Notes: generated by a model not told the origin, from the letters alone. Numbered from the stretch's first letter, positions 23,367 through 35,110 are shown. The stretch: DNA of 64,000 nucleotides from Riptortus pedestris (GCA_019009955.1 CM032229.1:7794001-7858000), one strand, 5' to 3'. Made by a program: numbers and translations.

Positions 23367-23545
23367 GGCAACCTTTGACGCCAAAATTTAGCGTGCAAAT
23401 ACGTTTCCGGGCCTCTTTTAAAAGTAGTGTTCATAATTTTTAACGATAGATATCAGACATGAAATTATACGACGATGTAATTGTAATAAAATTTATTAAA
23501 ATGAAATGAAAAAAATAGGTACAACATTATAATTAAATCACTAAT
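23367..23545 (+). mobile_element. hAT MITE, half element
   Basis: TATGGGTGGGCAACCTTTG at the start and TTTTTAACGATAGATATCAG, then ATGAAATGAAAAAAATAGG, as in 11.1 and 46.3 kb. Like the 11.1-kb copy it stops after ACAACATTATAATTAAATC, so both share the same deletion endpoint. Confidence 0.7.
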
Positions 23546-23564
23546 ACGTACGGTAAATATTTTC

Positions 23565-23690
23565 GCCCTCCATTAAACCCCACTTCCAGCTTAGTCAGTT
23601 TCGATCAAAAGTGGAGGTTAACAACCAGAAGATAAAGTTCTAAATGTGAAATTCTAACAATCTAATGCTAGGGCGTTTATGACAAAACTA
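23565..23690 (+). repeat. Dispersed repeat R60 (copy 2)
   Basis: CCATTAAACCCCACTTCC, CTTAGTCAGTTTCGATC and AAAAGTGGAGGTTAACAAC align with the copies at 13.7, 31.1 (inverted) and 47.9 kb. Confidence 0.5.
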
Positions 23691-24516
23691 GACAATATGT
23701 ATTCAAGTAGGTTCAAAATGGATATTGTCGTATGTATGAAAACCGATTTTTTTTTTACTATTATAATTCCTTCTTTACTCCGTACTAGAAAGTAAAAAAA
23801 AAATCAGCTTCACATTTTGTAAAGTGTTTTTTGAAGAACGACTGTCTGACAGAAGTTTCTTGAGAAAGGGGACTCTTTTCAACCACAATGCCACTGTGAA
23901 AGAAATTCCGTTACATGAGAATGCAAAACATTTGTAATTTTACTTGTTCGTGTGATCTCTGAGGACAATAATCGGTCTGTGGATAAGTATATTTTGATTA
24001 AAATCATTATACATTGTTGAATTAAGTTAAGTATGGAATTGTAAAATTATATCTGTTATATTTCAGCCAAGCTTTCCTGGGAGTAAAGCAAACCTCCCCA
24101 GTTGAAGTTTAGTCTTCAAACAAATTACAAGAACAAAGTAAATGACAAACTCTGTCACAATAACCTCAACGTTATTATAATCGTTGCTCTTGTATGATGC
24201 ATTACATTCATTTTTAATAAACATTTGGATTATCATATAAATTAATTTGCGGGAAATTAGAAAAAAAATAAACTTCCTAGAAAGTAAAATATTTTCAACC
24301 TTTACTGTTTAGAGCAATGAAATTCAATTAATTTTGTTGTATAATACTGTTTCACTGTGAAACTCCTGAAGTCATTTTTGCTGAAATTATTCGAAATAAA
24401 AAGTGTTAACCGTTCAAATATAAAATTAGTATCAAAAATAATTTAGAACCCTTCAAAACATTAAATATTCAGTTCTTTTTCAGCACTTACCGACAATATC
24501 CTGTGTGTTAAGGCAT
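23691..24516. other. Unassigned AT-rich DNA
   Basis: No supported feature. Confidence 0.5.
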
Positions 24517-25190
24517 TTTTTTTTTTTTTATTTATTTCCTCTAGATAGTAACCCTATGTGGAGGGATTTTATTTTCTGCACATCCCATGCATATTGGCAT
24601 TATATGTGCATTTTGTCAAAATTTTAACATTTTTTTTTTATATAATAATATATATACATATTAAATGTAAATAAGATTATAAAAATTAAACTTGATAAAA
24701 TAAACAAAACAAAACATTAAATAGTACAATTAAATAACCAATAAAAATTACATAATATTATTTTTTCCTCTCTCAGCTTAAGGCTATTGTAAGCTATGTC
24801 TTTTAATAAATGTATGTGTTTTGAAAATTAAATATCGGAACTGATCGGCCATGCGGGAATATGATTCTTTAACTGTCTTCGTATGTCTTGAGTCAGTCTA
24901 CATTCATAAATGAGGTGGCTGAATGTCTGTTTAGTGTAACTGTCGCATTTAAAAGTATTTGAGTCAGTAAGTTTGAATCTGTATATGTAAGAGTTTGTAT
25001 TTCCGTGTCCAGTTAGTATTTGTGTGAGATAAAATGTATGTTTGGATAGTGGGATATTGGTTTTTGAAATAGGGATATATAATTTTAGATGCAATCCTTT
25101 ATCTGTTTGATTCCATCTCTGTTGCCATAAATTCATAATTTTTTTCTTCCAGTAAAGATTTTAACACAGTTGGAGTAATTTTATTGTAAA
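24517..25190 (-). mobile_element. LINE-A related 3' fragment, minus strand
   Basis: Read on the minus strand: LWQQRWNQTDKGLHLKL, ILTGHGNTNSYIYRFKLTD and a Cys...His knuckle (CDSYTKQTFSHLIYEC), parallel to the 20.4-20.7 kb copy but clearly diverged, so a sister subfamily. The frame runs 25136-24828 without stops. The 3' UTR contains CATGGGATGTGCAG and GGGTTACTATCTAGAGG and ends in a poly(A)-like run (T-run on the plus strand at about 24518-24529). Confidence 0.85.
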
Positions 25191-25612
25191 TTACCTCGTG
25201 CTAAGGCATTTATGAAGCACGAACAACCTTGAAGAAATTATATTTTGCCTTCGGTGTGATCCCTTCCCATGTCAAGTGGAAAATTTCTATTACCTTATGT
25301 ATATTGGATTGTATAAAAAGAAATTGTCATTTGTTGAGATAATATTAAAACATTAAGGCGCACTTAATATAAATTCAATAATCTACCTGTTAAAATCCTT
25401 TTCTAGCCAGTATAGGAATAGGAGTTTCGTTTAAATAGTTATTAAATATTGTGAGTCTCACAAACGACGCTATCTACATTACAGTCTCTACTTCTCCATT
25501 AGTATGAACTTCAAGTAAACATACACTTAACCTCAATGTGAAATACTAGAATCGAGTAAAATTCTAGCAGTAGTAGTAGTTAGTGGGTTTTTTCCCAACG
25601 CAACGAATCCAA
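25191..25612. other. Unassigned DNA
   Basis: Nothing supported. Confidence 0.45.
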
Positions 25613-25613
25613 A

Positions 25614-25947
25614 AAATATTTGTCACGCAGGAGCAACGCCCCCTTTTAAACTGTAAATCCCATCTCTTGTTCATAGTGGGATTTCAGCCATTAAGAACTT
25701 GATTTTCAGTTTTACAGAAAATCGGTACATATCAAATTCGGCAGCGATCAAACAAAACTGCAACCGTTATAACATTAACTGACAATTATTTCTATCTATC
25801 TTTCACTTTACATTTATATATATTAGTTTTGAAAATACCTAATTTTCGTCAAGTATTAGGTAGGATAGATGAACTTTTGATAAAATATATAAAAACTCAC
25901 TACCTGAATATAACCGCAATAGCTGATAACTAGTTGAAATCTGCTAA
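25614..25947 (+). mobile_element. H element, internally deleted
   Basis: GTCACGCAGGAGCAACGCCC at the start, then directly the GGGATTTCAGCCATTAAGAAC, AAACTGCAACCG, ACCTAATTTTCGTC and TTGAAATCTGCTAAG (25947) blocks. The distal half of the body is missing and the palindrome is decayed. Confidence 0.7.
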
Positions 25948-26304
25948 GTGGTAATAGTCTTATAAACACCCCGAAATTCGTTGTAGCTTTATTCAGTGAA
26001 CCACATGTGATGTAACGCTGTACCGTTGACGTATACTTAAGTCAAAACTTACCAATAGCTTTTTATACACTAAGAGATATCTGAGGTCGCTGGCTGGGAT
26101 CTCAGCGAAACGCCGGCAATATAATGATCCTGTCAATAACTGGGGGAAGTTCATAGTCATTAAAATTCTTAGTGTCTCCCACTAAATGGGGACACTATCT
26201 GTGGCAAATCGACGGTTGTTAATAGGGCCCACCTGTTGCTCCTCTCCTACCGAATCTCAGCCTCTCTAATATTTCAGAATGTAGCCACAATACGATGAAC
26301 GGGC
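25948..26304. other. Unassigned DNA
   Basis: Somewhat GC-richer from 26080 to 26260, but no motif was recognised on either strand. Confidence 0.4.
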
Positions 26305-26305
26305 T

Positions 26306-26402
26306 TTTAGCAGATTACCCTTTTGGGTACGATTTTTGAAAAATTTCTTCAAATCTCCATCGATCCTACCCAGGAGACGGCAAAAATAAGGTCCGTTCAA
26401 AC
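26306..26402 (-). mobile_element. H element palindrome half joined to (CT)n
   Basis: TTTAGCAGATTACCC, ATTTCTTCAAATCTCCATCG and AATAAGGTCCGTTCAAAC, then the microsatellite. Here the microsatellite is CT rather than TA, and the rest of the element is missing beyond it. Confidence 0.75.
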
Positions 26403-26526
<124 letters not shown>

Positions 26527-27268
26527 CTCGCTATCGGTGTCAATTTGAACATGTGATATGCTATTAGTGTTGCGAAAACAGCGTACATGAAGAAGTACAC
26601 AGAGTTAATCACATATTTAAGAAGTGCGATATAGATGAAAGGAACCGACCAATAAAAGTACCAGTGTATGTAAAGAACAGTGCAGTGCCTTGATCTTTGT
26701 AAAATTCAGTGACCGTGAGTTATTGTAATGGGCAATAAGAAATGAAGTGTATACTGTGAGTAATAGTTAAGAATAATTTACTAAGTGTATAGTGCATTGT
26801 CAAATAAATTGTGCAGTATTAAAGCTTGTGTGTTTAATTTTGCAATAAGAACACTAATGAGAAAAGGTTTATTATTTTCGTAATAAACGTAAAAATAGGT
26901 TAAAACTGGAAACTACTCACTAGACAATGTTCAATTTCATCTTAATATGCTGGTCCCAGACTATCTATGTCTAATAGTTATACTCTTATTTAAATTTATT
27001 TTATCCATTATATCAAGAACAAGTCGGACCTGTTTATGTTGCTGTAAAATTAGATAATATAATGTTTAACAAATATTTTGGAGGAGGGGTTTGGCTTTTG
27101 TAATAGACGAGTTTAATACACACTTAATAACCAAATGAGATCTTTTGGGTACTCTCAGAGAGAATATATGTTCTTTTAGGATAACAAATAAATCTTCATT
27201 TTTTATAATAGCTTGGGCTGTGAAGGTTTATTTTCGTACATTGCAATGAAGAAGAATGAATCTAACAA
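26527..27268. other. Unassigned AT-rich DNA
   Basis: No supported feature. Confidence 0.5.
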
Positions 27269-27269
27269 A

Positions 27270-29050
27270 ATTTCATCCTTGAAACATCTCTTGGTAAACG
27301 CTTGGATTCCTGTTACAGTATTTCGCTAGTATGATTTAAACACAGGACATTCTGGGTCCCCAGAACACCTCAGGGTTCCGTGTTCCTAATAACCTCATTT
27401 ACAGCTAAAGAGATCAATTGCTACATCAAAAATCACTTTTCATGGCTTAATGGAGATCTTGAACGTTCTAGGTCAACTTCTATTGCAACAAAAAATATTG
27501 CAATATTCTCTCTTCTCTTCGGATCATATCTCTGGCTGCCTGATTGTCGACTCAAATACGACTCATAGGTCTAATACACGATAACAAAGAAAACCTTAAC
27601 GGTATAATAATCTTAAGGAAGTACCATTCGTACTGATGCATTATGTCAAAAAATCCAAGTCTCACCAGACCTTTGGCCAGGTTAAGCAACAGTTCAATAA
27701 TATGCATGGGGAGTGTAACTGCTGTAAGTTGTAGATTAGTGGTAACACTGGATCTCTTAAGACTCACGGCGATTCAATGGTGTAACTCCAGCCTTTCTGC
27801 ACTAGTCTGTTGCACAAGTTTTGTTTAATCAGATTCGGGTAATATGCATTCTGGTCTTACGCCTAAAACAGAAAATTGCAGCCCGATAGTTGACATTATT
27901 CGGTCTCATTGTTTGGAGGTCAGAATGCCTATAGCAAGCTCAGAGGTTACTTGCCTTATCAGCGTTATGTCAAGCTAACTTATTACTGATAACTAAAACT
28001 GGGCTTACTTGCTTGGTCAGCCTCAAGTCTAGCTGACAATGTGACTAGAACGCCAACAGCAAGATTCCCAAACGACGATTAGAGTTCGTTGATGCAGCAT
28101 TCTGGGAACTCATAGAGTATTGTATATTTTTGGAGTTCTCAGCCCAAACCAGTGAATGATTCATTATCTTCTTGTTCCCGCTAGTAAAGTTGCATTCCTC
28201 CGGAAAACCTGTTTCTCCGTGGTTCCTGTCAGCTCTACAAATGTTTACTGTTTATGAAGAATTGGACATGTCGTGAACATCCCAATCCTCTTAACAAGAT
28301 TCACTCCTTTAGCAGTGCTTCGTGAACATGAAAGATTCATTTCTCCAGGCAATGCAAGCGAGTTGACTATGAAGAATCCCTTGATGCAAGTCATGGGAAA
28401 CTTAACTCTAGCTTTGTTGTTCTTGTAAGATGTTTTTACCCATCATAACATCTTTACGATATACATTCCAACAATACTCATTTACTTTATAATCAAGCGA
28501 GCTTAGACATTTGCATACCATAACGAGTTCCATAAAATGTTCTTTGGCTACCGAACTCTGTTCTTTTTAAACGTTCCAAGCATTATTGTCAATGCCTTTC
28601 TATGAAGCGAGTGTCATAAAAATCCATCAATTACACACATCCGCACTTTCTTACATCTCCAAGTTTATTCACCTAAGGACTTTTCTCTTTTGGCTCTTGT
28701 GGGTTACTTTATGTAAGTCCACGTTTCACTGACAATTACAACTGCCAGATTATAGTTTTATGTTTGCCTTCAAGGACGGACAGTTTTAAAGCGAATGGGT
28801 GCAGATCCTTGGGCGTGAAGTCCGTGCGTGCAAGTATTGCGTTTACATTTGCTTATCACAACAAGCAAACGTAAGTTGCTACATTTTTTAAATATGATAT
28901 CAATGGTTGGCTCGACTATACCAATCATTTCTACATTTTCTTCAATACATTGCATTGCCGTACTTAAGTGGACATCTGTTGAGTTTTTACAAATTTGCAC
29001 CTACGCACTGTGTTAAACTGTCTTATTCTCTCACTAAACGCTACAATGTA
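27270..29050 (-). pseudogene. Unrecognised minus-strand coding fossil, segment 2
   Basis: Base composition is more balanced than in the neighbours and the minus strand has several protein-like open stretches in changing frames. These are 29000-28770 (with NVEMIGIVEPTIDIIFKKC), about 28545-28432, about 28440-28165 (GFFIVNSLALPGEMNL, one stop) and about 27905-27552 (SVLGVRPECILPESD, then a hydrophobic LPMHIIELLLNLAKGLVRL). I do not recognise the family. An old endogenous viral sequence, a dead transposon ORF or a host pseudogene are all possible. It may continue in 31090-30500, separated by H, SINE and LINE-A insertions. Confidence 0.4.
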
Positions 29051-29213
29051 ATACTTTATAGCCTATGTTAGCTCTTCTAACTCACTCGTAAAAAAAGCCG
29101 ACTTCCAACGTGCCGGCTTTACTCACAGCCGATCTCATCTCATCATGTATCCCCTATTTCGAATAAAAGAAATCCGATGAGTACGCCTGAGCAGTCAATA
29201 AAAGATTAATCGA

Positions 29214-29221
29214 TGACGTCA
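29214..29221. promoter_or_regulatory. CRE-type palindrome TGACGTCA inside an H element
   Basis: A perfect 8-bp CRE/ATF site. The same position in the H copy at 37783-37790 is also intact, while other long-subtype copies carry mutated forms. A binding function is inference. Confidence 0.3.
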
Positions 29222-29287
29222 TCCCGTAACGTATTTGCATGTATCTCATCTAGTAATGATCTGTTAAAAACCATATTTGGCATTTAA

Positions 29288-29468
29288 GCTTCGAAAGGGC
29301 TCAAGCGTTGGTCTTAATCTCACAAGGTAAACCTAGAGTTGGGGATTACGATTCTCTCCTGGGCAATAGGGATTTATTTAACGATAAATAAAATCCTTAG
29401 CCTCACCCCGTCCCCTTTAGCTATAGAAGCAAAAATGGACGATAATAAATAATAATTTAGGCTTCGAA
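29288..29468 (+). mobile_element. SINE family S with 8-bp target duplication
   Basis: The target duplication GCTTCGAA is at 29288-29295 and 29461-29468. The element between shows a 5'-truncated tRNA-like head (AAGCGTTGGTCTTAATCTC and a B-box-like GATTACGATTCTCTCC), the body (TAAATAAAATCCTTAGCC) and the tail GGACGATAATAAATAATAA. It split an H element whose two halves are collinear on either side. Confidence 0.85.
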
Positions 29469-29884
29469 TAAAATGGTTCATGATATAACAGCTGATTGAA
29501 AATTAGAAAAAAATCAAATATCATGGTTAATATTCAAGACAGCGAAAATACATATACATCACATTTATAGGAATTTAAATTTGCTATAAGATTTTTATTA
29601 TATGTATAATTTTTTCATCCAACTCATACTAATGGAGATATTTTGAATCTCCCCTCCTGTCCGATTTCAGCCTTTAGCGAACTTGATCTTTCACATGAAA
29701 CGCTTATATATCGAGTTAGGTATCGATCAAACAAAAAGTTAAAGCGGAAACAGACAAGGATATGCTTCTATATATATATATATATATATTTTAGAATATT
29801 TTTGAAAAATATGTCATGATTATAATCTCAAAATGATAAAACTCTTACATTTCAGTATCTAAGATATCGATAAGAATTCTAATG

Positions 29885-30490
29885 GAACATGGACAGACAG
29901 GACATTATTTAACATGATTTAAAATTCAAGACAATGGCAAAAGAACTTGCGACTAACAGTGAATTAGATATACTTTATGACTGTTCAACATTCAATCAAA
30001 ACAGATCAAATTTAATAATGAACATAACTTTAAAAGGAGGTAATTGGCCAGAACCACCTCATATTATATTTAATAAATATAATAAAAAACTTATAAAGTT
30101 TATCAAAAGTATGGATATGAATGTAGCAAAAATACATTAGAATGTAAAGTTGATTGTTAGGAATTGAGAATTATAATTCAATATATTTACCTTACATAGA
30201 CTCACAAATTAAACATCGGTTGAGTTTAACTTTAATTAATTTTTTATTGTTTTTGTTTTTATTTTTATATAATTTTTTTTTTCATTTTATTTATTAATTT
30301 TATTTGTTATCTTACTTATTTTAACATTTGGTTTTATTATTATTTTTATATTATATTTGATTAGATGGTTGATTAACGTGTATATATCGTAAAATAAAAA
30401 TGTATTTAAACATAATCATACATGTAATATGCCATGTGGCAATGGAACATGTATTCAAATAAATAACTCCTCATAGGGATACTATGAGCA
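29885..30490 (+). mobile_element. LINE-A related 3' fragment
   Basis: GHGQTGHYL at about 29887 matches the TGHSTLNSYY/TGHGNTNSYI region of the other copies. A frame from 29934 (to 30140) then gives the ORF2 end, with ILYDCSTFNQNRSNLI and GGNWPEPPHIIF. The 3' UTR has ATATGCCATGTGGCAATGG and AACATGTATTC blocks and ends CATAGGGATACTATGAG. The upstream stop and 5' truncation show it is dead. It belongs to a third LINE-A subfamily. Confidence 0.75.
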
Positions 30491-30499
30491 GAAAAAGAA

Positions 30500-31090
30500 A
30501 AAAATGATATCGATAAGTCACACTATCACCTTAATATCACTTTCTCCATCATCAATACCTATTATGAGTATTAATTTACTGACTTCTGTGAGAGCGAACA
30601 AGGAAGACGGAGGATCACAAGGAGCTGGAGTGGTTTTCCTTTGCTTTCTGCCGCAGACCATCATAACCAACAAAAGCAAACTGATAAGCATCAGACCATC
30701 CAATATTGGCCAATAATACAGACAAGGAAATGGACTTGTGGTTATTAACTATTCAAACCAACTCCAGTCAAAGCATTCTCCGGTTCTTCGTACATCAGAA
30801 AGTACTTGCATCTGGGGGCTGATCCTTCGAGTGGTGCACGACCCAGACCACTAGTACCCTTTTCTAAGTGCATCTTAACTGCATCCAGGATCTCAATACT
30901 CTCCAGTCGTCCTTATTCACCTTCAAGAGCATCTTCAATTTTCCCTCCAAGAAAACTTATTGCCTGTCTATCGACTGAATTTCATCCCTTCCTCTTAATA
31001 ATTGCCTTTATGAACCTCTCAATCGACTGTCTCTGTAAATCTAAAACGTTGATGAGATGTATTGACATTTTATATTTAGTACTGGTCTAG
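30500..31090 (-). pseudogene. Unrecognised minus-strand coding fossil, segment 1
   Basis: On the minus strand one frame from about 31070 reads SIHLINVLDLQRQSIERF, then (after a TGA) FLGGKIEDALEGE and (after a TAA) EILDAVKMHLEKGTSGLG to a stop near 30745. A second, shifted frame (30730-30518) has an evident membrane segment (LMLISLLLLVMMVCG) followed by basic residues and a Pro-rich tail. Family unknown. The two internal stops and a frame shift mark it as decayed. Together with 29050-27270 it may be one older gene or viral insertion. Confidence 0.4.
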
Positions 31091-31142
31091 TTGGAAACCT
31101 CCCCTTTGATTAAACTCGATTAAGAGTGAGGGGTGGTTACAT
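31085..31142 (-). repeat. Dispersed repeat R60 (copy 3, inverted)
   Basis: The minus strand reads AACCACCCCTCACTC, TTAATCGAGTTTAATC and AAAGGGGAGGTTTCC, matching 47.94 kb closely. Confidence 0.5.
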
Positions 31143-31219
31143 GAGGGGGAGGCCAAAATAAATTGCAAATTCATTTTAAATTATTATAGATACAAAAATA
31201 TGTGTATAGAATCATTATT

Positions 31220-31590
31220 ACTTTTTTACTTCCTTATACAAAGTGAAGGAAGTATTTGAAATTTCAACGGAAATAACTGTAAATGTGAAGTTCACCTTCA
31301 TTTCCCACGGTTTGGTATGACACACTTCTGATCTCTTATCTCCGTATGATTTATATTTCTGAGTAAAAATACTTTCGAGTCATGACCAAAAAATCTTAAA
31401 TGATAACGTCATCACAGAAATATTTCCGTGTATCTCGAATAATGAAGGTCTTTTGTAAACCATACATGGTACTTAAGTACAAAATAAACTAGTTCATGAT
31501 TCAACAGCTTATTGTTCATATGGCTTAGAATGTTTCGGTTAAAAGATATTTCGAATTTTCAAAATTTCCCCCAAAATGTCCGACCGGGTT
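31220..31590 (+). mobile_element. H element long-subtype fragment, with an adjacent inverted repeat
   Basis: From about 31395 the copy shows GATAACGTCATCACAG, GTATCTCGAATAATGAAGG, ACAGCTTATTGTTCATATGG and ATATTTCGAATTTTC, collinear with 45.1-45.3 and 29.2-29.6 kb. A short inverted repeat (CTTCCTTATACAAAG/TGAAGGAAG) lies at 31230-31252. Confidence 0.6.
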
Positions 31591-31798
31591 TGATGAAGTT
31601 TTATTGGCCTAGACCGAATCACAATTTTAATTGAGAGTACCTTTTAGGGGAAAACACTCTTGTATGGAGACACGTTTGTTACTATTGAGAGATCTATAAA
31701 TTATATTCAATGAGATTATTTGATTCAATGCACTTGAACGGAGATGTCATACAAAACTGCCAGATTAAATCATGTTAAATGAAGTGCACCAAAACAAT

Positions 31799-32406
31799 TT
31801 AGCAGCTATTAAGGGTGTACTCATGACGCGATTTTCGAAAAATTTCTTCAAATGTCCATCAATCTTACCTAGGAGATGACGAAAATGAGGTCCGTTCAAA
31901 CATTTATATTATTATATTTATATATTTGTCTGTTACCGCTCGAGTAGTCAGTCGCATTTTTGGTTTAATTGCAACCAAACTCAAAATTTAATCGTTTTAT
32001 GTAAAAAAGAAAGATCAAGTTTGTTAATGGCCGAAGTAGGTCCAGTGGGGGGTGGGGGTTAGAGGGAAAGAATTCCGAAAATTCGAAATATCTCCGTTAT
32101 TATAAGTCGTATCGAAATATTGTATAGAACCAATCTTATTGCAACTGTAATGTCCTATAAATATTTTTACGTACGTTTTATTCACTTTCTTGAATATTAA
32201 CCGAGATATTGGCATTTAATAGTTTTTGGCCTCCAGTAACCTCCACTCCTCCTCATGTCATATTAAGAGTAAGCTGTAATATCATGAAACACTTTATTTG
32301 GAGCCTATGTACCAAATATTGTTCACAGTGAACCTTTACGTTTTGCGATGAATGCAAATACGTGACGCACGTGGAAAATCTGCTCAGCTAACGCAGCCCC
32401 TGCGGA
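31799..32406 (-). mobile_element. H element, long subtype
   Basis: TTTAGCAGCTATTAAGG (palindrome lost), the ATGACGAAAATGAGG block, a short AT tract, then the internal blocks and the long-subtype segment (CTCATGTCATATTAAGAG). It ends ACGCAGCCCCTGCGGA. Confidence 0.8.
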
Positions 32407-32695
32407 CTTTTGTCTATCTGATTTACCAGGAGTGCATGGAAGTGATGTAGGGCCCACTCCAGACTTTTGCCTTCCATCTTTACTCCACCACTAGTAATTG
32501 GTTCATAATTGCTGGTGGCAAGCGTCATCCTTAGCCCTGGTCTACAGCTTGCTCATTCCCATTTAACCCCGAGCGTCTCGGTACCCAGACTAATATGACA
32601 TTCCTTCCCTCCTCTGCATTCCTTGTCTAAGTGTGGATTGATGGCGAAGACTAACAGTGCTTTTATTCCAGCTTGCATCTAACTGCAAATGCGCA
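32407..32695 (-). mobile_element. LINE RNase H fragment
   Basis: The minus strand reads NVILVWVPRRSGLNGNEQAV, the C-terminal RNase H motif of non-LTR elements (normally WVPGH...GNExAD). Here the catalytic His is replaced (PRR) and the final Asp is also shifted away, so it is inactive. Surrounding frames are broken. It could be part of LINE-C or another Jockey-like family. Confidence 0.65.
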
Positions 32696-33685
32696 CCGTC
32701 CGTATCCATTCCTTCATAACACTTACTCCCTCTCTCACTTAATAACTACCTCACTCACACAACTTTCATTAACGCTTTAATCCCCGGCTATTTTTTTTCT
32801 ATTTAATTAATTCCTAAAGATTTTACGCCCTAATTTTACCAATTATACAAATAAGAGATTAAAATTAATCTATTCGGAAAATATTAATATCCTCATATTT
32901 AATTAAAAATCAGTATTTGACAAATACTTTATTGAACACATTCACTAATGTGTTAAGATAGAAGAAATCGCAATTTGAATTGTGGCACTTTAAATATAAA
33001 GATCCAAAGGATGGAAGATGGACAGGACTATCTCTCTTGCCTTATTTCCCCCTTAATAAGATCCCCATTTTCACGATACGTGGTATCGAATGTGAAATAA
33101 ATTGTTATTTCAGTTTTTCATGATATTCAGATTTCAAGAAGTGCATAAAAACATTAATAGAGGATATTGTGATCATTAAGGTAATTTATTCCAACCGAAA
33201 AAGCATTTTTATATATTTTATATTTTTCTTTCTTGTGTGTAACAAACCTTAGTAAGCGCCTTAAGTAAAGAATTCGTAATTTTGCAATTTCAAAGAGTTA
33301 TCAAAAATTATTTTTGATAACGGATGATGAATAAACGAGGTCATTCTTTAATTTTTCCCTAAGAATTTCGGATATCCGTTATTTGGAAATATTATCCATT
33401 ATCTTTTATTTTAAATAAGGGGTATCAAAAATTTTTCTTCTGGTGAATAAATTTTTGCCTAAAAGAAATTTCTCATCGACCGGATGAAACGTATTTGCCA
33501 AATAAAACATTCATCCACCAGATAAAAACTTTTTTCTGTGGATAATTATTGTCTGTTAGATGCAAGACTGCATATGATACAGTATCAATCTCTTGGCAGG
33601 AGACAAAACAAAAACAAGTGTGATGTTATCAAATTCAAATAATTTTATACTAGCTGTTTTTTTTAATATATAACATATATATAAT
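32696..33685. other. Unassigned AT-rich DNA with repeated ATAACGGAT motifs
   Basis: GATAACGGATGATGAAT (33318) and CGGATATCCGTTATTTGG (33369) are mirrored beyond the SINE by CCAAATAACGAATAATGGG and AACGAATAATTCATCATCCG (33935-34000). The SINE may sit inside an older element with inverted halves. Confidence 0.4.
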
Positions 33686-33893
33686 ATTATTATTATTTAT
33701 TAACGTCCACTTATTGTTACTATAGCTAATTGGGACGTGTTATCTACAGGTTACCACCCCTTTCTAGCCAGGGTGGGACTAAGGATTTTATTTAATGAAT
33801 TCCTAAATAAAATCCTATTGCCCAGGCGAGATGGAACTCGCCACTTTAAAACCAACGCTTCAACTCACATGGCTAACCTCAGACTTATGTTTT
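33686..33893 (-). mobile_element. SINE family S, near full length
   Basis: The tail TATTAACGTCCACTTATTG starts at the left, then CTAGCCAGGGTGGG and CTAAATAAAATCC. The tRNA-like head follows with B-box GGCGAGTTCCATCTCGCC on the minus strand and GGTTAGCCATGTGAGTTG at the far end. Confidence 0.85.
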
Positions 33894-34109
33894 GAGGTTG
33901 AACAAAAAAAAATAAATAAAACATGACGGATACCAAATAACGAATAATGGGTTATTTCTACCTATTTTAGATAACGAATAATTCATCATCCGTAGTTTTA
34001 TAAATTACGGATAACAGATGAAAAATGAATTTTTATTCGCTATTCAGATGATAAATAATTCGAATACGGCCAACTGAGGACAAATTTTTAACATAATTTG
34101 ATGTAAAAT

Positions 34110-34111
<2 letters not shown>

Positions 34112-34166
<55 letters not shown>
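34112..34166. repeat. (TA)n microsatellite
   Basis: About 27 TA repeats at the CTAG end of the Helitron-like element. Confidence 0.95.
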
Positions 34167-34167
<1 letters not shown>

Positions 34168-35035
34168 TAGCTAAGGTACCCGGCTCCGCCCGGGAATTCA
34201 TTTTGTATAATAATAAAATTAATTTTTTATGTAAGACTTCACTGTCCTCCAAATTGCCATATTCCCGTTTCCTGTGCATTATGCATAGATTTAAATTATT
34301 AAGGACAAAATATATGTTAACATACATTAGAACTAATTTTTCCAGGTAAGGTACCTTGGTAGTTCATATTGAAAAGAATTGTTGAGCAAATTTCTCTCAA
34401 TAACAAAATAAACAACTTTTATCATGTGCACATTTTTCGAAACCCCAATAAGAAACGAAATTTCCCTATTACTAATTTCAGCCCTCCCTTATTACCCCCA
34501 CTCCTGCCCGTCCCTAGAAATGTTAGTATGGCTTATTATAAGGAAGGCGTTAGTGCTAATTCACAAACCGAATGTTTTATTTAGTTCGGTTGAGTCGTTT
34601 GTGCCAAATAAAATTGCTCACTTCCGCTATAGGTTTTAGCGTATAACTCATTTATACTTAGGTATACGACGAAAGTGTATATAACAAAAGTTACTCTAAA
34701 TAATAAGATAAATAACTTTTGTTATGTGCATATTTGCCGAAAAACAAATAGGAAACGAAATATCGCTAACTTTAATTTCAGGCCTCCCTTATAACCCTTA
34801 CTCCTGTTCATCTCAGAGAATATTAGTATAGCCTAAAGTCTAATTTGGGCTAGTAATAATATACGAGTACATACCAAGTTTCATAAAATTCGGTTCAGCC
34901 GTTTATGCGTGAAAAGGTAACAAACAAACAAACATACACGAAAGAAACAAAATGCAGTTATGGTGTCTATAACATGTGAAACGAAAAGTTATCGTGAAAT
35001 TTCGCGAAAATAATCAATATACAGACAGAGGTTAC

Positions 35036-35036
<1 letters not shown>
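34167..35036 (-). mobile_element. Helitron-like element G, second copy
   Basis: The minus strand ends in the GC hairpin (CCCGGGCGGAGCCGGG), TACCTTAG and CTAG next to a TA tract. The internal tandem repeats (AACAAAAGTTA..., GAACCGAATTTTATGAAAC, TTATAAGGGAGGCCTGAAAT) are those of 5870-6947 but with fewer units. The far end is TTACAATTATA, again at a (TA)n. Confidence 0.7.
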
Positions 35037-35080
<44 letters not shown>

Positions 35081-35110
35081 TATATATGTGTGTATGTATG
35101 TTTATATACA
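35037..35110. repeat. (TA)n/(TG) microsatellite
   Basis: TA repeats to 35088 followed by mixed TGTATG. Confidence 0.9.

Larger units (their letters stand above)
29109..29835 (+). mobile_element. H element, long subtype, split by a SINE
   Basis: Recognisable from CTCATCATGTATCCCC (about 29130). It contains TGACGTCA (29214-29221) and AACCATATTTGGCATTTAAG, is interrupted by a SINE at 29296, and resumes at 29461 with AATAAAATGGTTCATGATA, ATGGTTAATATTCAAGAC, CCGATTTCAGCC and GATCAAACAAAAAG. It then has a short (TA)n at 29770-29790 and a degraded end near 29835. Confidence 0.7.
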
